Source: Nyssa sinensis
Lineage: Eukaryota > Streptophyta > Magnoliopsida > Cornales > Nyssaceae
Direction: 5' to 3'
NCBI GenBank assembly: GCA_008638375.1
Contig: CM018046.1
Location: 1,226,501-1,290,500, forward strand
Length of the DNA: 64,000 nt
Shown: positions 20,576 through 33,795 of the stretch, piece after piece
How the letters are laid out: every line of letters begins with the position of its first letter
Numbering within the stretch: the first letter of the stretch is position 1
Notes under the pieces: generated by a model
The model's database searches: none
Told to the model about the DNA's origin: nothing
Seen by the model: the letters and a program-made list of their open reading frames with translations, nothing else
Made by a program: the position numbers and the translations under genes

Positions 20576-21056
20576 CCTATTATGTAATTTTTAAATTTTA
20601 AATTTTTTATAATCTATTTTCTATGGTCATGTGTATGCTAATGGATTTATGAAAGTAGGGGTTTTTTGGGGTAAGTAGAGTTATGATTTAATTGAAATAG
20701 AAATTCTTAAATAGATAAGAAAATAAAAATATAGGCAAGCCAAAAAAATGTGTATAAAGAAACTTATTATAATACTACACAATTTCAAAAATATATATTC
20801 AAAAACATGAACACAAACAAAGGTAGGCACATGGAGATAAAGTCTGGGAAAACAAAAAAAGAAATTGCATAAATAAAAGAAATTTTATAATTTAAAAAAA
20901 AAAAAGTTGAAAATTAAGTTTTTAGTAACTAAGAACTAATGCTTAATTTGTTTGTAAAAAAATAAATAAATAATTTTATTACTTATAATTCTTTTATATT
21001 AATAAATTTATTTAAAATCTCATTTTAGGTTTCAAATTCTCTTTGAGCTGAGTCCG
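20576..21056. other. AT-rich intergenic stretch
   Basis: No gene or clear element is seen. The last 70 bp (from about 20985) begin a homology with 32553-32626, left of the E unit. Confidence 0.4.
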
Positions 21057-21059
21057 TAA

Positions 21060-21559
21060 CACTATGTTTGGATGGAAGGAATTGGAAAGAAAGGGAAGGG
21101 AAGGATAAGGAAGGAGAGCTTATATCATGTTTGTTTTAAAAATTAGGAAGGAAAGGGAGGGAAAGGGAGGGAGAGTTTAACCCCCATTTTAACAATTTTG
21201 TTATCCCTTCCAAAAGTGGACGGAAACAGAGGAAAAGGAAAGAATGATTTAATGAATTTTTAATAATATTAATATTACCCTTAAAATTATAAAAGATAAA
21301 ATAAAAATGACACATTTATCCTAGAGCATTCAAATACACGTTGTTTGTGTATAATAGTAAAATAATATAAAATTCTTTCTTTTCCTTTCTCTCCTTTATC
21401 ATTCCCAAACAAGATGAAAGGAATTACCTCTCCTTTCATTTCATTAGTTATCCAAACATAAACGAAGAATTACGCACTACTCTCCATTCCTTTCCTTTCT
21501 CTCATAACTAATACTCTCTTCTCCTTTTTCTTTTCCCTCCTACTTATCCAAACAAACTG
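21060..21559. mobile_element. Tourist-like (PIF/Harbinger) MITE with TAA target duplication
   Basis: The element is 500 bp long and begins CACTATGTTTGGATGG. The reverse complement of its right end is CAGTTTGTTTGGATAAG, so the termini match at 12 of the first 14 positions. TAA flanks both sides (21057-21059 and 21560-21562). The paralogous sequence at about 32615-32635 reads GAGTCCCTAAGAGACGG with a single TAA, which is the empty site. A purine-rich arm on the left pairs with a CT-rich arm on the right. It carries no coding sequence. The 3-bp TAA/TTA duplication is the mark of PIF/Harbinger. Confidence 0.8.
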
Positions 21560-21562
21560 TAA

Positions 21563-22301
21563 GAGATGGTGAGTGTAATTTATTACCAAAAAAAAAAACA
21601 GAAAAGATACCCATTAATAATACATATACTTCCAATGATGTCAACCCTCGAGTCCATACATATACTTCCAATGATGTCAAGCCCTCGAGTCCAGATTGGG
21701 TGCTCGCATTTGAAGACTAGTTTGGAATTATGGTTTTGTTTGGTTGTAATGATGGGTCTGCATCAAGCAAGCTAAATTAACGCAAGAAAAATTGGTTGTT
21801 TATTTTTCTTTCACTGTGTTTGGATAATGATTCAGATATAATTTCTGAAAAATGTTTCTGAAATGTGTTTCAGAATTTTGTCAAATTTTGCATCAAGAAA
21901 ATTCTTGGAAGCAACCAAAATTAATGTAAACCAAAACCTGATTTTATACGTTGACTCCTATTATACATGGTAGCATTGGATCATTGAATTCAGAATCTTC
22001 AGTCATAACAACTGGTCTTCCACGGCATGGAAATTTTGCGCCAGGAAAATTCTTGAAGTATGGAAATTTGTGGGTCAACTGAAATGGTGACTATGGAATC
22101 ATCTGGTCCACATTTAATTATTGCCAAAGGTGATCTGATTCATTTTTATAATGTCACCGAATTGTTTTGAGTGTTCGTAAAGGTCAAAGAACTTGCAAAG
22201 AACCACACAAAATTATATTTAATAGATGAGACCTATGCTAAACATATACATCAATCATTCAAAGTAAACTTCTCCAATTCAGTATTTTCGATCTCTCTGT
22301 G
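21563..22301 (+). other. upstream region of copy C, duplicated in part left of the E unit
   Basis: A short tandem copy (TACATATACTTCCAATGATG) occurs at 21620-21680. The stretch from 21563 to about 22080 matches 32620-33060 with small gaps. It presumably includes the promoter of copy C. Confidence 0.5.
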
Positions 22302-23562
22302 ATGGCCAAGACTAGAATTATAACAGAAGGTTATAGTACCTTCTGTTATGTTGGTTATGTTCTATAGCTTTTGTACACTGTTATCTCATGCAGCAGACAC
22401 CATCAGGCCTAAAGACATGCTGAGAGACAATGAAACTCTAGTCTCTGCAGTTGGGCTTTTTGAGTTAGGCTTCTTCAAGGACCCTTCTTCCGGCAATGGC
22501 TACATGGGAATCTGGTTCAAGTCTGACATGAACAGAAAGGCAGTATGGGTCAACCGGGAAAATCCCATATTGGATTCCTCTGGTGTTCTTCAAATAAGGT
22601 CTGATGGTAATTTGGTACTAACAGACAGGAGGCAAATATATATGATTGTCAACTCAGGAAGTCTAGCAACCAGTGGTAACACAAGTGCAACACTTCTTGA
22701 TTCTGGGAATTTAGTTCTCAAAGGAGGAGACTAATATAATTTGGCAGAGTTTTCAATTATCTATCTGATACATATCTTCCAGGCATGAAACTTGGGTGGT
22801 TTGGCCTGAAAACGGATTTGCCAAGAATACAGGTACTAGTGTCATGGATGAATCCACAGAACCCTACTCACGGTGATTTTACTTTAGGTGTTGATTACAA
22901 GGGTGCGACGAAATTGACTGTTTGGCGAAGAGATAATGTACACATGGATATTGGTTTTTGGGATGGAAGGAATTTTCAATTCATTCTCAAGAATTCTTCC
23001 AATAGTTTCAATTTTAGTTATATCTCTAATGAGAATGAAGCTTATTTTACTTTTAGTACTATTGGTAGTTATGTTCTGTCATGGTTGGTGATGGCCTCAA
23101 TGGGGCATATAGATGAATATACCATGTCTAATGGTCAAATTTCTTTGGTGAGCCATTCAATATGTGAAAAATCGGCGAAGGGTAATGCCAGCGAGTGCTT
23201 GATGCCGATGCCATCAATGTGCATAGAAGGGGATACTTTTTCAGTGATCAATGGTTCAATGCTAACTTCAATGACTATGAATGGTTCCGATAGGATGGGA
23301 TTTAGTGATTGTGAGTTCATGTGCCAGAGCAATTGTTCTTGTACTGCATTTGCCTCTATCCAGGATGATCAAACAGGATGTCAACTATACTATGGGAATA
23401 AAAATGATCTCTTGAGCATCATTAGGAAAGACGGGGGTGTAATATATGTCCGGGGTGACACTCCCTCGGAGCATGGTTAGTCTGAATACAATTACATCTG
23501 TGTGTAGAAAATGTTAGACTAAACAAATTTTTTTATATTCATATCATTTTTGTCTGAAAATT

Positions 23563-23600
<38 letters not shown>

Positions 23601-25926
23601 TGTTTCTGTATATATAGAAGTGGTAAGAGACTTAATCTCACGGATTAGGTGAATAAGTAAAATATACTAATACTGATTATTTTATATGGGTCACATCCAA
23701 CAATATAGCTAACTCATATCTTCATATGTAGTGTTTGTTTTTGTGTGTTAGGTGCCTTGGTGTTCAGTTACCCTTTGACTTTCCATAAGATTGTTTTCAC
23801 ACCTTATCTTTGATAACTCTACATATAATCACCATTTAATAATTTGACAATCCCTCTTGATGAAAAGAAAGTCCTGTTTAAGCTGCCAAAGGAGGAGAAC
23901 TTGGCTATTTTAAAAAGGCTTGAAACTGAATTGAATAGGAATATGAAATTTCCCATCTATCTATCTACCTTCATTTTTTTTTCTCTTCTGTAAATCTGAC
24001 ATGGTTAAAAGTTAGTTAGCATTTTGAGAGTACACTTCTTGCTTTTGGGCACAACAGAAGGAAAACAAATTACCTTTAAAACAAGAAAAGTATTTCGAAA
24101 ATGCTAATGATCAAATGATGGCTAATTTTTCTTAGATGGTGGTGGGAACAGAAGGCTGAGGTTGATTCTCATTAGTTCATTGACTCCCCTCGTTGTGCCA
24201 ATTTTAGTCTCTTTATGGTGTTATTTACGGCGCAGAAGTCACAATTATGCAGGACCAACAGGTTCTTTCTCTCTGTCCCTCTTCTCTCACACAAACCACA
24301 AGCACAAGCAAACCTACAAACAGAGGTGGGCTTAGCAAGCTATATATGGCATTACTTATTTTTGGCTATGGTATAAAGATAATCATTTTGTTAATGTACA
24401 CCAGTAAACCAAGTAAGGAGCCGAGAAGACGTGAGTGGGAATAAAGAGGTCACGTTACTTCCGCTGGTTACTAATGTGACACCTTCTAGTGTGGCAACAA
24501 CTGCAGTTAAACTTGAATTAGGCAGAGAGAAAGATCAAGAATTGCCATTCTTTAGTTTTTCTAGCATAGAAACTGCCACAGATTACTTTGCAACTGTGAA
24601 TAAGCTTGGAGAAGGTGGTTTTGGGCCAGTTTATAAGGTAAGATATCAATTTTATACACCTATATTCTTTGATGTTAACTGATGCTTAGACTATGCCATT
24701 GTTTGGAACATTTTTGAAATGTTTCAGGGTAAATTGCCACAAGGTCAGGACATTGCAGTGAAAAGACTTTCCAAACGATCTGGGCAAGGACTAAAGGAGT
24801 TTAAAAATGAAGTCACATTAATTTCTAAGCTCCAGCACAGGAGTCTTGTAAGGCTTTTGGGGTGTTGTATTGAAGGAGAAGAAAATATATTAGTTTATGA
24901 ATACATGCCCAACAAAAGTTTGGATTCCTTCATTTTTGGTTTGTGTTTAATTAACTATTCTCTTTACATTACTCTAATTCTCCAATTTTTTTCATTGATA
25001 TGGTGTGATTGAATATGAATTTGATCATAGATTCCACTAAACGGGCACTATTGGATTGGAGAAAACGCGTTAGCATTATCGAAGGAATCGCTCAAGGGCT
25101 TCTTTATCTTCACAAGTACTCCAGATTGAGGATCATACACCGCGATTTGAAAACTAGCAACATCTTGTTGGATGGTGACATGAACTCCCAAAATATCTGA
25201 TTTTGGCATGGCTAGAATTTTCGGGGAGAATGAAACCAGGGCAAAAACAAATAAGATTGCTGGGACATAGTAAGTAAAAAGCAACTTAATTTTGCAATAA
25301 TTTGTAGACATCCACATATTGGATAGTGCATTTTATTTGCTTTCTATACTAAATTTATACATTGTATTTGCTGATTGAGCAGTGGCTATATGTCTCCTGA
25401 ATATGCCATGGATGGCCTTTTCTCTGAAAAATCAGATGTCTTTAGCTTTGGAATCATTGTGCTAGAGATTGTGAGTGGCATGAGGAATATGGCCTTCTTT
25501 GAGTCTGATCATTCTTTAAACCTACTTAGCCATGTATGCAGCTCAACAAACCTTACTGCTGATGATATATATATATATATATATATGTAATGTTACTGCA
25601 ATTTTTGTGATTGCTAAGCTGATGAGATGGGTTTATTTCAGGCTTGGAATTTGTGGAAAGAAGAGAAAAACATGGAATTCATGGACTCAACACTGGCTGA
25701 TTCTTGTAAAGCTAGTGAGGTTTTTCGATGCCTACAGTTAGGTCTCTTGTGTGTGCAAGAGAGAGCAACAGATCGACCTACCATGTCAGATGTTGTTTCC
25801 ATGCTTAGCAATGACACAATAGCTCTGCCTCCTCCTAAAGAACCTGCCTTCGTAACCCATATAAACTCTGGTACTGATGCTGATTCATCTAAAGATAAGC
25901 ATAGTTGTGTTCTACAAATGATTTGA
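22302..25926 (+). pseudogene. S-domain (G-type lectin) receptor-like kinase, copy C, broken
   Basis: It has the same overall gene plan on the opposite strand, but the protein differs clearly from A, B, D and E. Exon 1 spans 22302 to about 23475, with a lectin region (LFELGFF, YMGIWF) and a PAN region (CEFMCQSNCSC). The TM exon is 24136-24261, the kinase exons start at about 24429, 24727, 25030 and 25381, and the last runs 25642-25926. Breaks seen: the ATG at 22302 is out of phase with the lectin frame; two 1-bp insertions between 22730 and 22765 interrupt the LVLKGGD-IIWQSF junction; and one 1-bp insertion near 25188 destroys the frame just before DFG. Kinase motifs GEGGFG, AVKRLS and HRDLK remain. 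The last exon ends QMI-stop instead of the MEAR-type ending of its neighbours. This is a pseudogene unless several bases are wrong. Confidence 0.88.
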
Positions 25927-25929
25927 CAA

Positions 25930-27984
25930 TTTCAGAAATATATGCTAGATAGTGATATATTGAGGATTTCTAGAAGAATTATTTAAGCTAGGCTCATCTG
26001 ATTTCTTTTGTTCTAAAGATGTAATCTTAAGCTTCAAGTATAAGAAGTCAATATTCTTCAGTGTTACACGTATGTTATTGGGGGGAAAAAAAATGGTAGT
26101 TCAATGTGATGTCTCATGTTCTAGACTTGCAGATATGTTGGAGCAATGTGGAGTGAATTTGAAACAATGAACACTTTGAAAACCCAACTCCTTGGACTTT
26201 ATTTTCTTGTAGATTAATAGAAGAGGTTGTGTCACTAAGGACTTGGGTGATTTTTAACACAAAATCTTAAGATCAAAGTCACCTGAAACCTTTATATATA
26301 AAGATATAAATCAAAAGGAGATATCAGTATATTAAAGATAGAGGAACCATTCTCAGTTTCGAAAGTTTAACACATGAAAGAGCATAAGAAACCATTTGAA
26401 AAATAAAAGAATCCCAATTTCAACTTTTGCAAGAAGCTTAAGGACTTCATTTTTTTTTAACAAAGAGAACCCCACGTGCCCGAATAATGTTCCAGTTCCA
26501 TTGGTGGGTACCATGCAACCCCCAAGGCATACGTCTTGGCAGTGGGCGGTCTCAAAGGAGATTTTACACTTAACCAGAGTCAAACAAGAGATTTGTACTT
26601 GTAATGCACTTCTTTTTACATGCCGACTTTTTCAGGGATAATTTTTTCTTAGTCTTAGTAACCATGTCCCAGCTTTTAGTATGTGGATTTTCTTTTGTAC
26701 ATCAGAGGAGCTCCACAGAAAATTTTGATTGCGACAATCCAATTTAAGTCACACACTACATATAATAGTTAGGGGTATTGGAAGCACAAACAGAAGAAAT
26801 GAGGGTAGCTATACCAAGGGAAGGAGTTCGATTTTGCAAAGTTTTTTCCTCTCTTTGTCCACGATAAAGCTATAGGGGTATCCTATTCCCAATGGCCTAA
26901 GCATGGGGTTCTATTTTTTGTTTTTGTTTTTGTTTTAGGGCAATTGAGAATTTTATTAGAAAAGGGGACAAAGCCCAAAAGAAGCAACAAAACAGCAAGC
27001 TACGGGAAGAAAAACCACACCAGCAGGAACAGGAGCAAATAAGAAACCCAAAAGCAGAAGCAACAAGCAACAAAACAACATCAAGCAACAATACCAACTG
27101 CCATCAGTCCAATACACTAGTCCTAATATACTTCTACCAGCGCAGAAGTAGCTACTGGGCTCTGGTTAGGTTCCAATGCATGCCACTCAGTAAAATGAGT
27201 TGGGGACTTTCCTCTAAGAAGATATCTTGATTTGATTTGCAGCCAAGTCTTTGGGGACCAACATGGGCATGATTACAAGTCTTTGATTGAATTGTAATCC
27301 TTAAAACATAGAGTTGGATTGGACTTGAATTGAGATCTTGGATAGCTCACTGCTAGCCCAGACCCGATTTCATGTGTACATTTGTCCGTAATCTTGCATA
27401 TCTTATATGAAATATAATTATATTTATAAATATAATTCTAACTTATGGTAAAACCAACATCTTATTTAAGTGGTATCAATATTCGTTCTTTTTATAAATG
27501 ACGTGAATATGATTCCCCCTTCTCACATTTTTGTATCAAAAAAAAAACTCTAAACTTAAAGTTATGTTTTACGCTAATAATATTTTTTTTTGAAAAGAAA
27601 AACACAATTTCGACATATATATATATAAAAGAAGCTTTTATTAATTGATCTCAAGGATTTCTCACTTACCTTAATTGTTATTTCTTTTGTAACTGGGCTA
27701 GTACTTGTTCAAACCTTGGTGTGTCAAGCTCGGGTTGGCCTTCAACTGGCCCAACCCACCCAAGGTCCAAATATAGTAGCTATTAGTTATTAGTATATTA
27801 CCATATGCTAGGGGTTCAGTAAGGACCAATTGATGAATGACCAAGTGTAGGGTGGTGTATATAAGAACATTGCAAGGGTGGTACATTTGAGAACTTCATA
27901 CATAGATACACACATATATCTATATCTATATCTATCTATATACATATATATTTATTTATTCTATATTCTATCTATTCTATCTAT
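25930..27984. other. intergenic stretch, no recognisable gene
   Basis: From 26410 to 26640 the sequence is less AT-rich (CCACGTGCCCGAATAATG, GGCAGTGGGCGGTCTC) and open on both strands, but it matches nothing I recognise. At 26910-27110 a TTTTTG run is followed by a purine-rich stretch with AGCAACAAAACA words. A (TATCTA)n-like tract lies at 27910-27985. Confidence 0.4.
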
Positions 27985-28830
27985 AAAAGCATGAAAGCCC
28001 TTATGTATTTTCTTCAAAAGTGTTTTACATTTTTAATATTCTATATAAAAGCATGGAAGCCCTTATGTGTTTTTTTCAAAAGTGTTTTACACTTTTAATA
28101 AACAAGTTGACCAAAATGCCCCCTTTAAATAATAAATTAATCAAAATGCCCCCTGTAAAGCATGGAAGCCCTTATTGTGTTTTCTTCAAAAATCTATATA
28201 TAAAAGCATGGAAGCCATTATGTGTTTTTTTCAAAAGTGTTTTACACTTTTAATAAACAAGTTGACCAAAATGCCCCCTTTAAATAATAAATTAATCAAA
28301 ATGCCCCCTGTAAAGCATGGAAGCCCTTATTGTGTTTTCTTCAAAAATGTTTTAAATTTTTAATATTCTATATATAAAAGCATGGAAGCGCTTATTTGTT
28401 TTCTTCAAAAGTGTTTTACACTTTTAATAAACAAGCTACCCAAAATTCCCCCTTTAAGTAATAAATTAATCAAAATGCCCCCTGTAAGTTGAACACCTTT
28501 TGTTTCAAAATTAGGCGGGTACAAACAAAGGCAGCTGCTATTTAAATTGTTTCACTCCTGTGAATCTATGAATTACTTCTCTTCTCCATCGGTTTCTCTA
28601 TTCTCCGCATTTTTAAAAATGTTTTACACTTTTAATAAACAAGTTAACCAAAATGTCCCCTTTAAATAATAAATTAACCAAAATTCCCCTATAAGTTAAA
28701 CGCCATTTGTTTCAAAATTAGGCGAGTACAAATACAAACCAAGGCAGCTGCTGTTGAAATTGCTTCACTTTTGCGACTCTTCAAATTACTTCTCTTCTCC
28801 GTTGGTTTCTCTATTCTCCACACTTTTCTT
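27985..28830 (+). repeat. tandem array, possibly stacked Helitron 5' ends
   Basis: Starts reading TCTATATATAAAAGCATGG or close variants occur at about 27981, 28041, 28194 and 28367. Each is followed by GTTTTACACTTTTAATAAAC and an ACCAAAATGCCCCCTTTAAA block. The spacings between AAAAGCATGG words are 62, 155 and 174 bp. The array then passes into two copies (about 28410-28615 and 28620-28830) of a 210-bp unit with CAAAATTAGGCG and TTACTTCTCTTCTCC. The TC at the start and TATATAAAAGC word recall plant Helitron 5' termini. A CTRR 3' end with hairpin was not found. Confidence 0.55.
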
Positions 28831-30000
28831 CTACAATAATATTCACTTCCCAATGCATCAAACATCTTCGACTCACAGTTCTAATTTGGATGATCTCCTT
28901 TGAAGACTTTTTGGAAGCCTTGTCAATAATTGTTGCGTTTTGATTTGGATCGCCTTCAACCGCTTCGACCGTGACGACATGCTTAAGCTCGATTAAGATT
29001 TTCAACTCACAATAATCTTTCTTCAGTTTCAACAATCTTTAGCTTCACCGTTGGGTTATCTTGCTGGACTAAAGATGAGAAACACATGTTTGATTCTGTA
29101 AGTCTTTTCTTTCCACAAACAAGATCAGACATTTTCTTGATTGCAAAGCTACAAAAACTCTAAAAGATTGACACAACTCTCATAGTTGAACAACAATTCC
29201 TCTCAAAATAAATTCATGCAATTGAATTGCAGAACAAAACAACCAAACCAGAAACTCTGATTGCTAAGCTAACACATACAAATTGCATAATTCGTATAGT
29301 GGTCATTTTGTGGTTATATATTTTGAATCTGGGAATTTCCATTTGATTTCTTAACCATTTTGTACCCAAATATATGTTGAATTATGGTCTCCTAAAATGA
29401 TAAATGCATCTAATGCTGGAAAGGAAATAAGTTTACCATCGTAATTTGCATGAACACTGGGCCTATCACTACTAATTATTACACAAAATTTTTGCTCTGA
29501 ATGATTTCTTTCCTTTCTCATTTTTTTATATGGTTAAGATCCCAACCCATTGTTAGATATGTCCAAGTCCGGTCCGGGTCAATCGATCAAGTGCTAAAAA
29601 ATTAGCATCCTACCATGAGTTCAAACTATTTGATTTCTTCCTTTATTTTTATTTTTTCTCCTGATATACCATAAAGTGACAAACATATTCAAAGCATGAC
29701 ACATGTTTGTACAGAGCTCTTCAGGATACAAATCAAGAAAGATTATTTTATCCAGATCAACCTAGCACGGAGGGTTCAGAAGTATATGGTTTAAAACAGA
29801 ACATTGCCTTCCATATCCTACCGATCTCAGAATAAGGAAACAAAGTTCAATATGACAACTACTATCTTTAGATATCTTCAAATCCCTACTTCTATGGCTC
29901 TTAATCCTATTCAACGTAGGAGATTTACGACTTATAAATAAGGCCATAAGATACGCTTTCAATTTATGTTTAATTCCTCTTTTAAATTACAATATCTTTT
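28831..30000. other. intergenic stretch, no recognisable gene
   Basis: Short open frames exist, but none resembles a known protein or has credible splice context. The stretch may be the interior of the repeat to its left. Confidence 0.35.
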
Positions 30001-30004
30001 TATT

Positions 30005-32510
30005 TACTGACTTTATCATCGGAGTGGCTACCACCGGAGCCTTCCCGATGACCCTCTGATCTTAAGTTTTTGATAGTTAACGAAAGACGAGAGGCCCTTC
30101 TAATAAAAAATGAGCAACATCAATTTGGTGCCATCTGTGGAAACGATAATCGTTCTTGCTATCTTTTCTTCAAAATAATAAATCTTTTGTCTTTTTCTTC
30201 CTAAAGACAATGGCTCACAGCCTTCATCCTAGAAAGAATTCCCTAAAACCCTCAAAAGCCTCCTGCTGGAAGAGGAAGAGGACAAACACCCAATCGTTTA
30301 TAACAACAGCTTGATCAGATTCAACGACAGTCTGATCAGATATAGGAATAACTTACTGTCATGTCACAAGCTCTGGCTTCACTAGCTCAGAACCAATGGA
30401 GTAACCATCCTCTTCCTCCTACTAACGCTGTTCATGGAGGACCTCAGCCTCCCGCCACCACCACTGATGAAAGATCTCCTAACGAGGGGTTGCTTAACAT
30501 GCAACCCGTACACTCTCATGGTATCGCTTATATAAGGGTTGATCCCCAGACGTCAACATCTGTGGGGAGAAAAATGCCTACGTTTCATCCAGCTATCCAT
30601 TACTAGAGTAGAACAAGGATACCAACTCCAATGGTCTCTGGAGCCAATCCAACACCGCAGGAATTCCAACCTCTTAAGACTCCAATCCCCTTAGTCGTGG
30701 GAGAGCAACATTCTGTTACTAACACTGGACAAATTCCTCATTTGAGTTGAGAATCTGGAGGCCCAGGACAAGATCAACAACGAGTACCGATCACACAATA
30801 AGTTCTACCCAATGCCCCTTAGAAGGTAAAAGAGATAACAAACTCCAAGGATTAGACGATCTTAACAAGAGGGTTCTGTGCCCCTCCAGATTAAGACGAG
30901 CTAAGTAAATTGCTCGGTAGGTTCTCCACGCCGTTTACCTCTAACATAATGATAGAAGAGAGACCCAAGAAGTTCGTTGTCCCAAAATTCACCCTCTATG
31001 ATGGGGTCTGAGGACCTTAGGGACTACCTATCTCACTATCAACACACAATGGCTCTGCATGGAGCTACCGATGCCTTCATATGTTGAACCTTCGTGATGA
31101 GCCTCAAGGGTACCGCCCTTATATGGTTCCACAACTTCGCCCAAAAATCGATCAAGCAATTTTTATGAGCTTAGTAGACTTTTTCTTGACCAATTCTTAA
31201 CAGGCAGGAAGTTGAGAAAATGACTAGAATTCTTGCTAACTGTAAAACACGCAAAAAGAGAATCATTTCGAGAGTACATAGCTTGTTTTAACACCAAGCT
31301 CACGGAGATAACCGATTGCAGGCTAAGAATCCTCCTACGGATATAACAGCACTCATGGCAAGGGCACGGAAGTATATTAATCTTGAAGATACAAAGACCT
31401 CCTTCCGAAAAGTAAAAGAACAAACTCAGAACGATGAGCAAATTCAGAAAAGGGATAACAGTGCTAACAAGAAAATGATCAAAAGTCCCAACAAGATAAT
31501 AACACCTAGAGCCCAGGACAACTCTAATTCTGGGAGGTATGGGACTTACACACCTTTAAATGCTTCTTTTACCCACATACTCTAACAGATCCAAACTCGT
31601 GAAAACTTAAGGTGGTCAGAGCCACTAAAAAGCTACCCCAACTCAAGAAATCAGAACAAATATTATGATTTTCATAAAGAGTAAGGACACACAACCGAGG
31701 AATGCAGGGTTCTAAAGCAAGAAATAGAGCATCTTATCAAGAGATGATGACTAAGAGAATTTGTCCACCAGGACGGGAGGCAAAACTCCCGTGACAAAAA
31801 ACCACCTCAAAGAAGGCAAGAGCAAAGGCCTAAACAAAGGAAAATTCAAAATGATCAACAACGGTAAAATAATCAGGTCATCTTTCTACTTCATGCTGGC
31901 AATACGATGATAGGAATGTCTAACCAAGTCCAAGAAAAGACATGCTCCAGAGGTAAGGCAGAACTTGGTATCATCCAGATCTCGGCTGTTGAGGAAAGGT
32001 GAAGTCAGAACTTCAGATCCAATTCTTTGAATTAAAGCTCATCGGGATATATTTTCCTCACAACGATGTTTTTGTCATCTCACTCAAAATCACTAATTCT
32101 GAGATCAGAAGGGTTCTCATGGATACTGAAAGTTCTACCAATGTATTATTTTATGAACCCTTCAAACACATGAAGTTCAACTCTAATGATATAAGGGCTA
32201 TGACTGCTATCATGGCAAGATTCGACGAAAATCTCAGCATCCAATAGGCAGAATAGATCTATCAACCACGATAGGAAAGTGGGATGCATAGAGGGCACTG
32301 ATCTCTGAATACATTGTCCTAGACACTAAATCTCCCTATAATGTCATTATTGGGAGGCCTTGGATCTACCAGATGGGAGAAGTTACTTCAACCCTCCATC
32401 AATGCTTGAAATACGTCCATAACAACAAGGTTCTCACCATCAAGGGCTGTCAGCCCACTACCTGGGAATGTCATGACCTCGTACTAAAAGAAAATCCCTC
32501 TAAATAATAA
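30005..32510 (+). mobile_element. Ty3/gypsy LTR retrotransposon remnant: LTR end, gag, protease
   Basis: The primer-binding region reads TTGGTGCCATCTGTGGAAAC at 30124, the usual junction between the 5' LTR and gag in this superfamily. Upstream, GGAGTGGCTACCACCGGAGC looks like LTR end. Downstream, in several frames with stops, come gag blocks: LRDYLSHYQHTMALHG near 31020, MSLKGTALIWFHNFAQ near 31095 and FREYIACFNT near 31280. A zinc-knuckle neighbour, HTTEECRVLKQEIEHL, lies near 31690. The aspartic protease segment at 32080-32240 has the active site as MDTESS. A VIIGRPW block follows near 32345. Reverse transcriptase, RNase H, integrase and a second LTR are absent. The remnant stops abruptly near 32510 where the duplicated flank of copy C resumes. 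Confidence 0.82.
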
Positions 32511-32552
32511 TTACAATACCCTCATGAAAGGGAAAGTTCATCATCTTCCAAC

Positions 32553-33090
32553 CTTATAATTCTTTTATATTAATAAATTTATTTAAAATTGTCATTGGTT
32601 TCAAATTCTCTTTGAGCTGAGTCCCTAAGAGACGGTGAGTGTGATTTTTCACCCAAAAAAAAAACCAGAAAAGATACCCATTAATAATACATATACTTCC
32701 AATGATGTCAACCCTCGAGTCCAGATTGGGTGCTCGCATTTGAAGACTAGTTTGGAATTATGGTTTTGTTTGATTGTGATGATGAGTCTGCATCAAGCAA
32801 GCTAAATTCATGCAAGAAAAATTAGTTGTTTACTTTTCTTTTACAATATGGAAATTTTGCATCAAGAAAATTCTTGAAAGCAACCGAAATTAATGTAAAC
32901 CAAAACCTGATTTTATACGTTGACTTCATTATACATGGTAGCATTGGATCCTCGAATTCAGAAACTTTAGTCATAACAACAGGTCTTCCATGGCATGGAA
33001 ATTTTGCGCCAGAAAATTTCTTGGAAGTAAGGAAATTTTCGCAAGCTGTTTCAGGTATAGAAGCTATTATTGTATGGGTATCATGAATTC
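32553..33090 (+). repeat. partial copy of the region upstream of gene C
   Basis: It matches 20985-21056 and then 21563-22080 but lacks the 500-bp MITE, so it provides that element's empty site. It lies directly left of the E unit, whereas the other copy lies right of the D unit. That order is what a former tandem array of [D unit + C upstream] would leave. Confidence 0.7.
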
Positions 33091-33284
33091 ACTCAGGATC
33101 AGGCTAATAATTTTCAGTGTAAGGGTCATCAAATTTAAATCAAATTCAGGCTTCAAAATATTTCTTTAAAAGAAGAAATAAAAAGTAAACATGCAACAAT
33201 ATGTTACCAAATTTTGTTCAAATTCATATTTCAAATATGCCATTGGATTAAAATTGACTCCAACAATTTAAGATATATTTAAGT

Positions 33285-33795
33285 GTAAGTTACATTGACC
33301 TCTCCTGAAATTTATGATAATTACACTGATCTTTCTTGAAATTTCTGAAATTACACTAACCTCCTCTACTTTACAAAATATTATACAGATACCTCCTTCC
33401 TGTCAATTTTTTTTTTCAAAATGACGAAATTGTCCCTTTTATTTATTTATTTTTACATTTTTCTAATTTTGACCAATTTCTTCTAACTTTTTTTAAAGGC
33501 TTTTTATTTTTTTTTATTTAAAAACAAGTTTAAGGGAAATAACTTATTTTTATTTTATATAAAAATAAATTTAAGGTTTTTATCAATATTTATTTGAAAA
33601 ATGAAAAAAAAAAAAACTGATCAAGATTTAAAAAATTGAAAAAAAATATTTATGAAAGAGACATTTTTATCATTTTGAAGAAAAAATTAACTGGAGGAAA
33701 GTATCTGTATATTATTTTATAAAATTTAAAATGTCAATGTAATTTCAAAACCTCGTAATTGTCATAACCTTCGAAAAATGTCAGTGTAATTTACC
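33285..33795. repeat. long fold-back (palindromic) element, copy 3
   Basis: This is the orthologous copy of 13676-14200 inside the duplicated unit. The left arm has CTCCTGAAATTTATGATAAT. The right arm has TTGTCATAACCTTCGAAAAA. An ACGAAATTGTCCCTTTTATT/GAGACATTTTTATCATTTTG pair lies further in. Confidence 0.7.

Noticed and set aside
26353..26641. Overlapping frames of 76-81 codons on both strands in a less AT-rich patch
   Set aside because: They have no recognisable motif, splice context or start context. The composition suggests an old inserted fragment, but its source could not be named.
32826..33086. 86-codon frame left of the E unit
   Set aside because: It matches the non-coding upstream region of copy C. 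The frame is not kept in the other copy and resembles no known protein.
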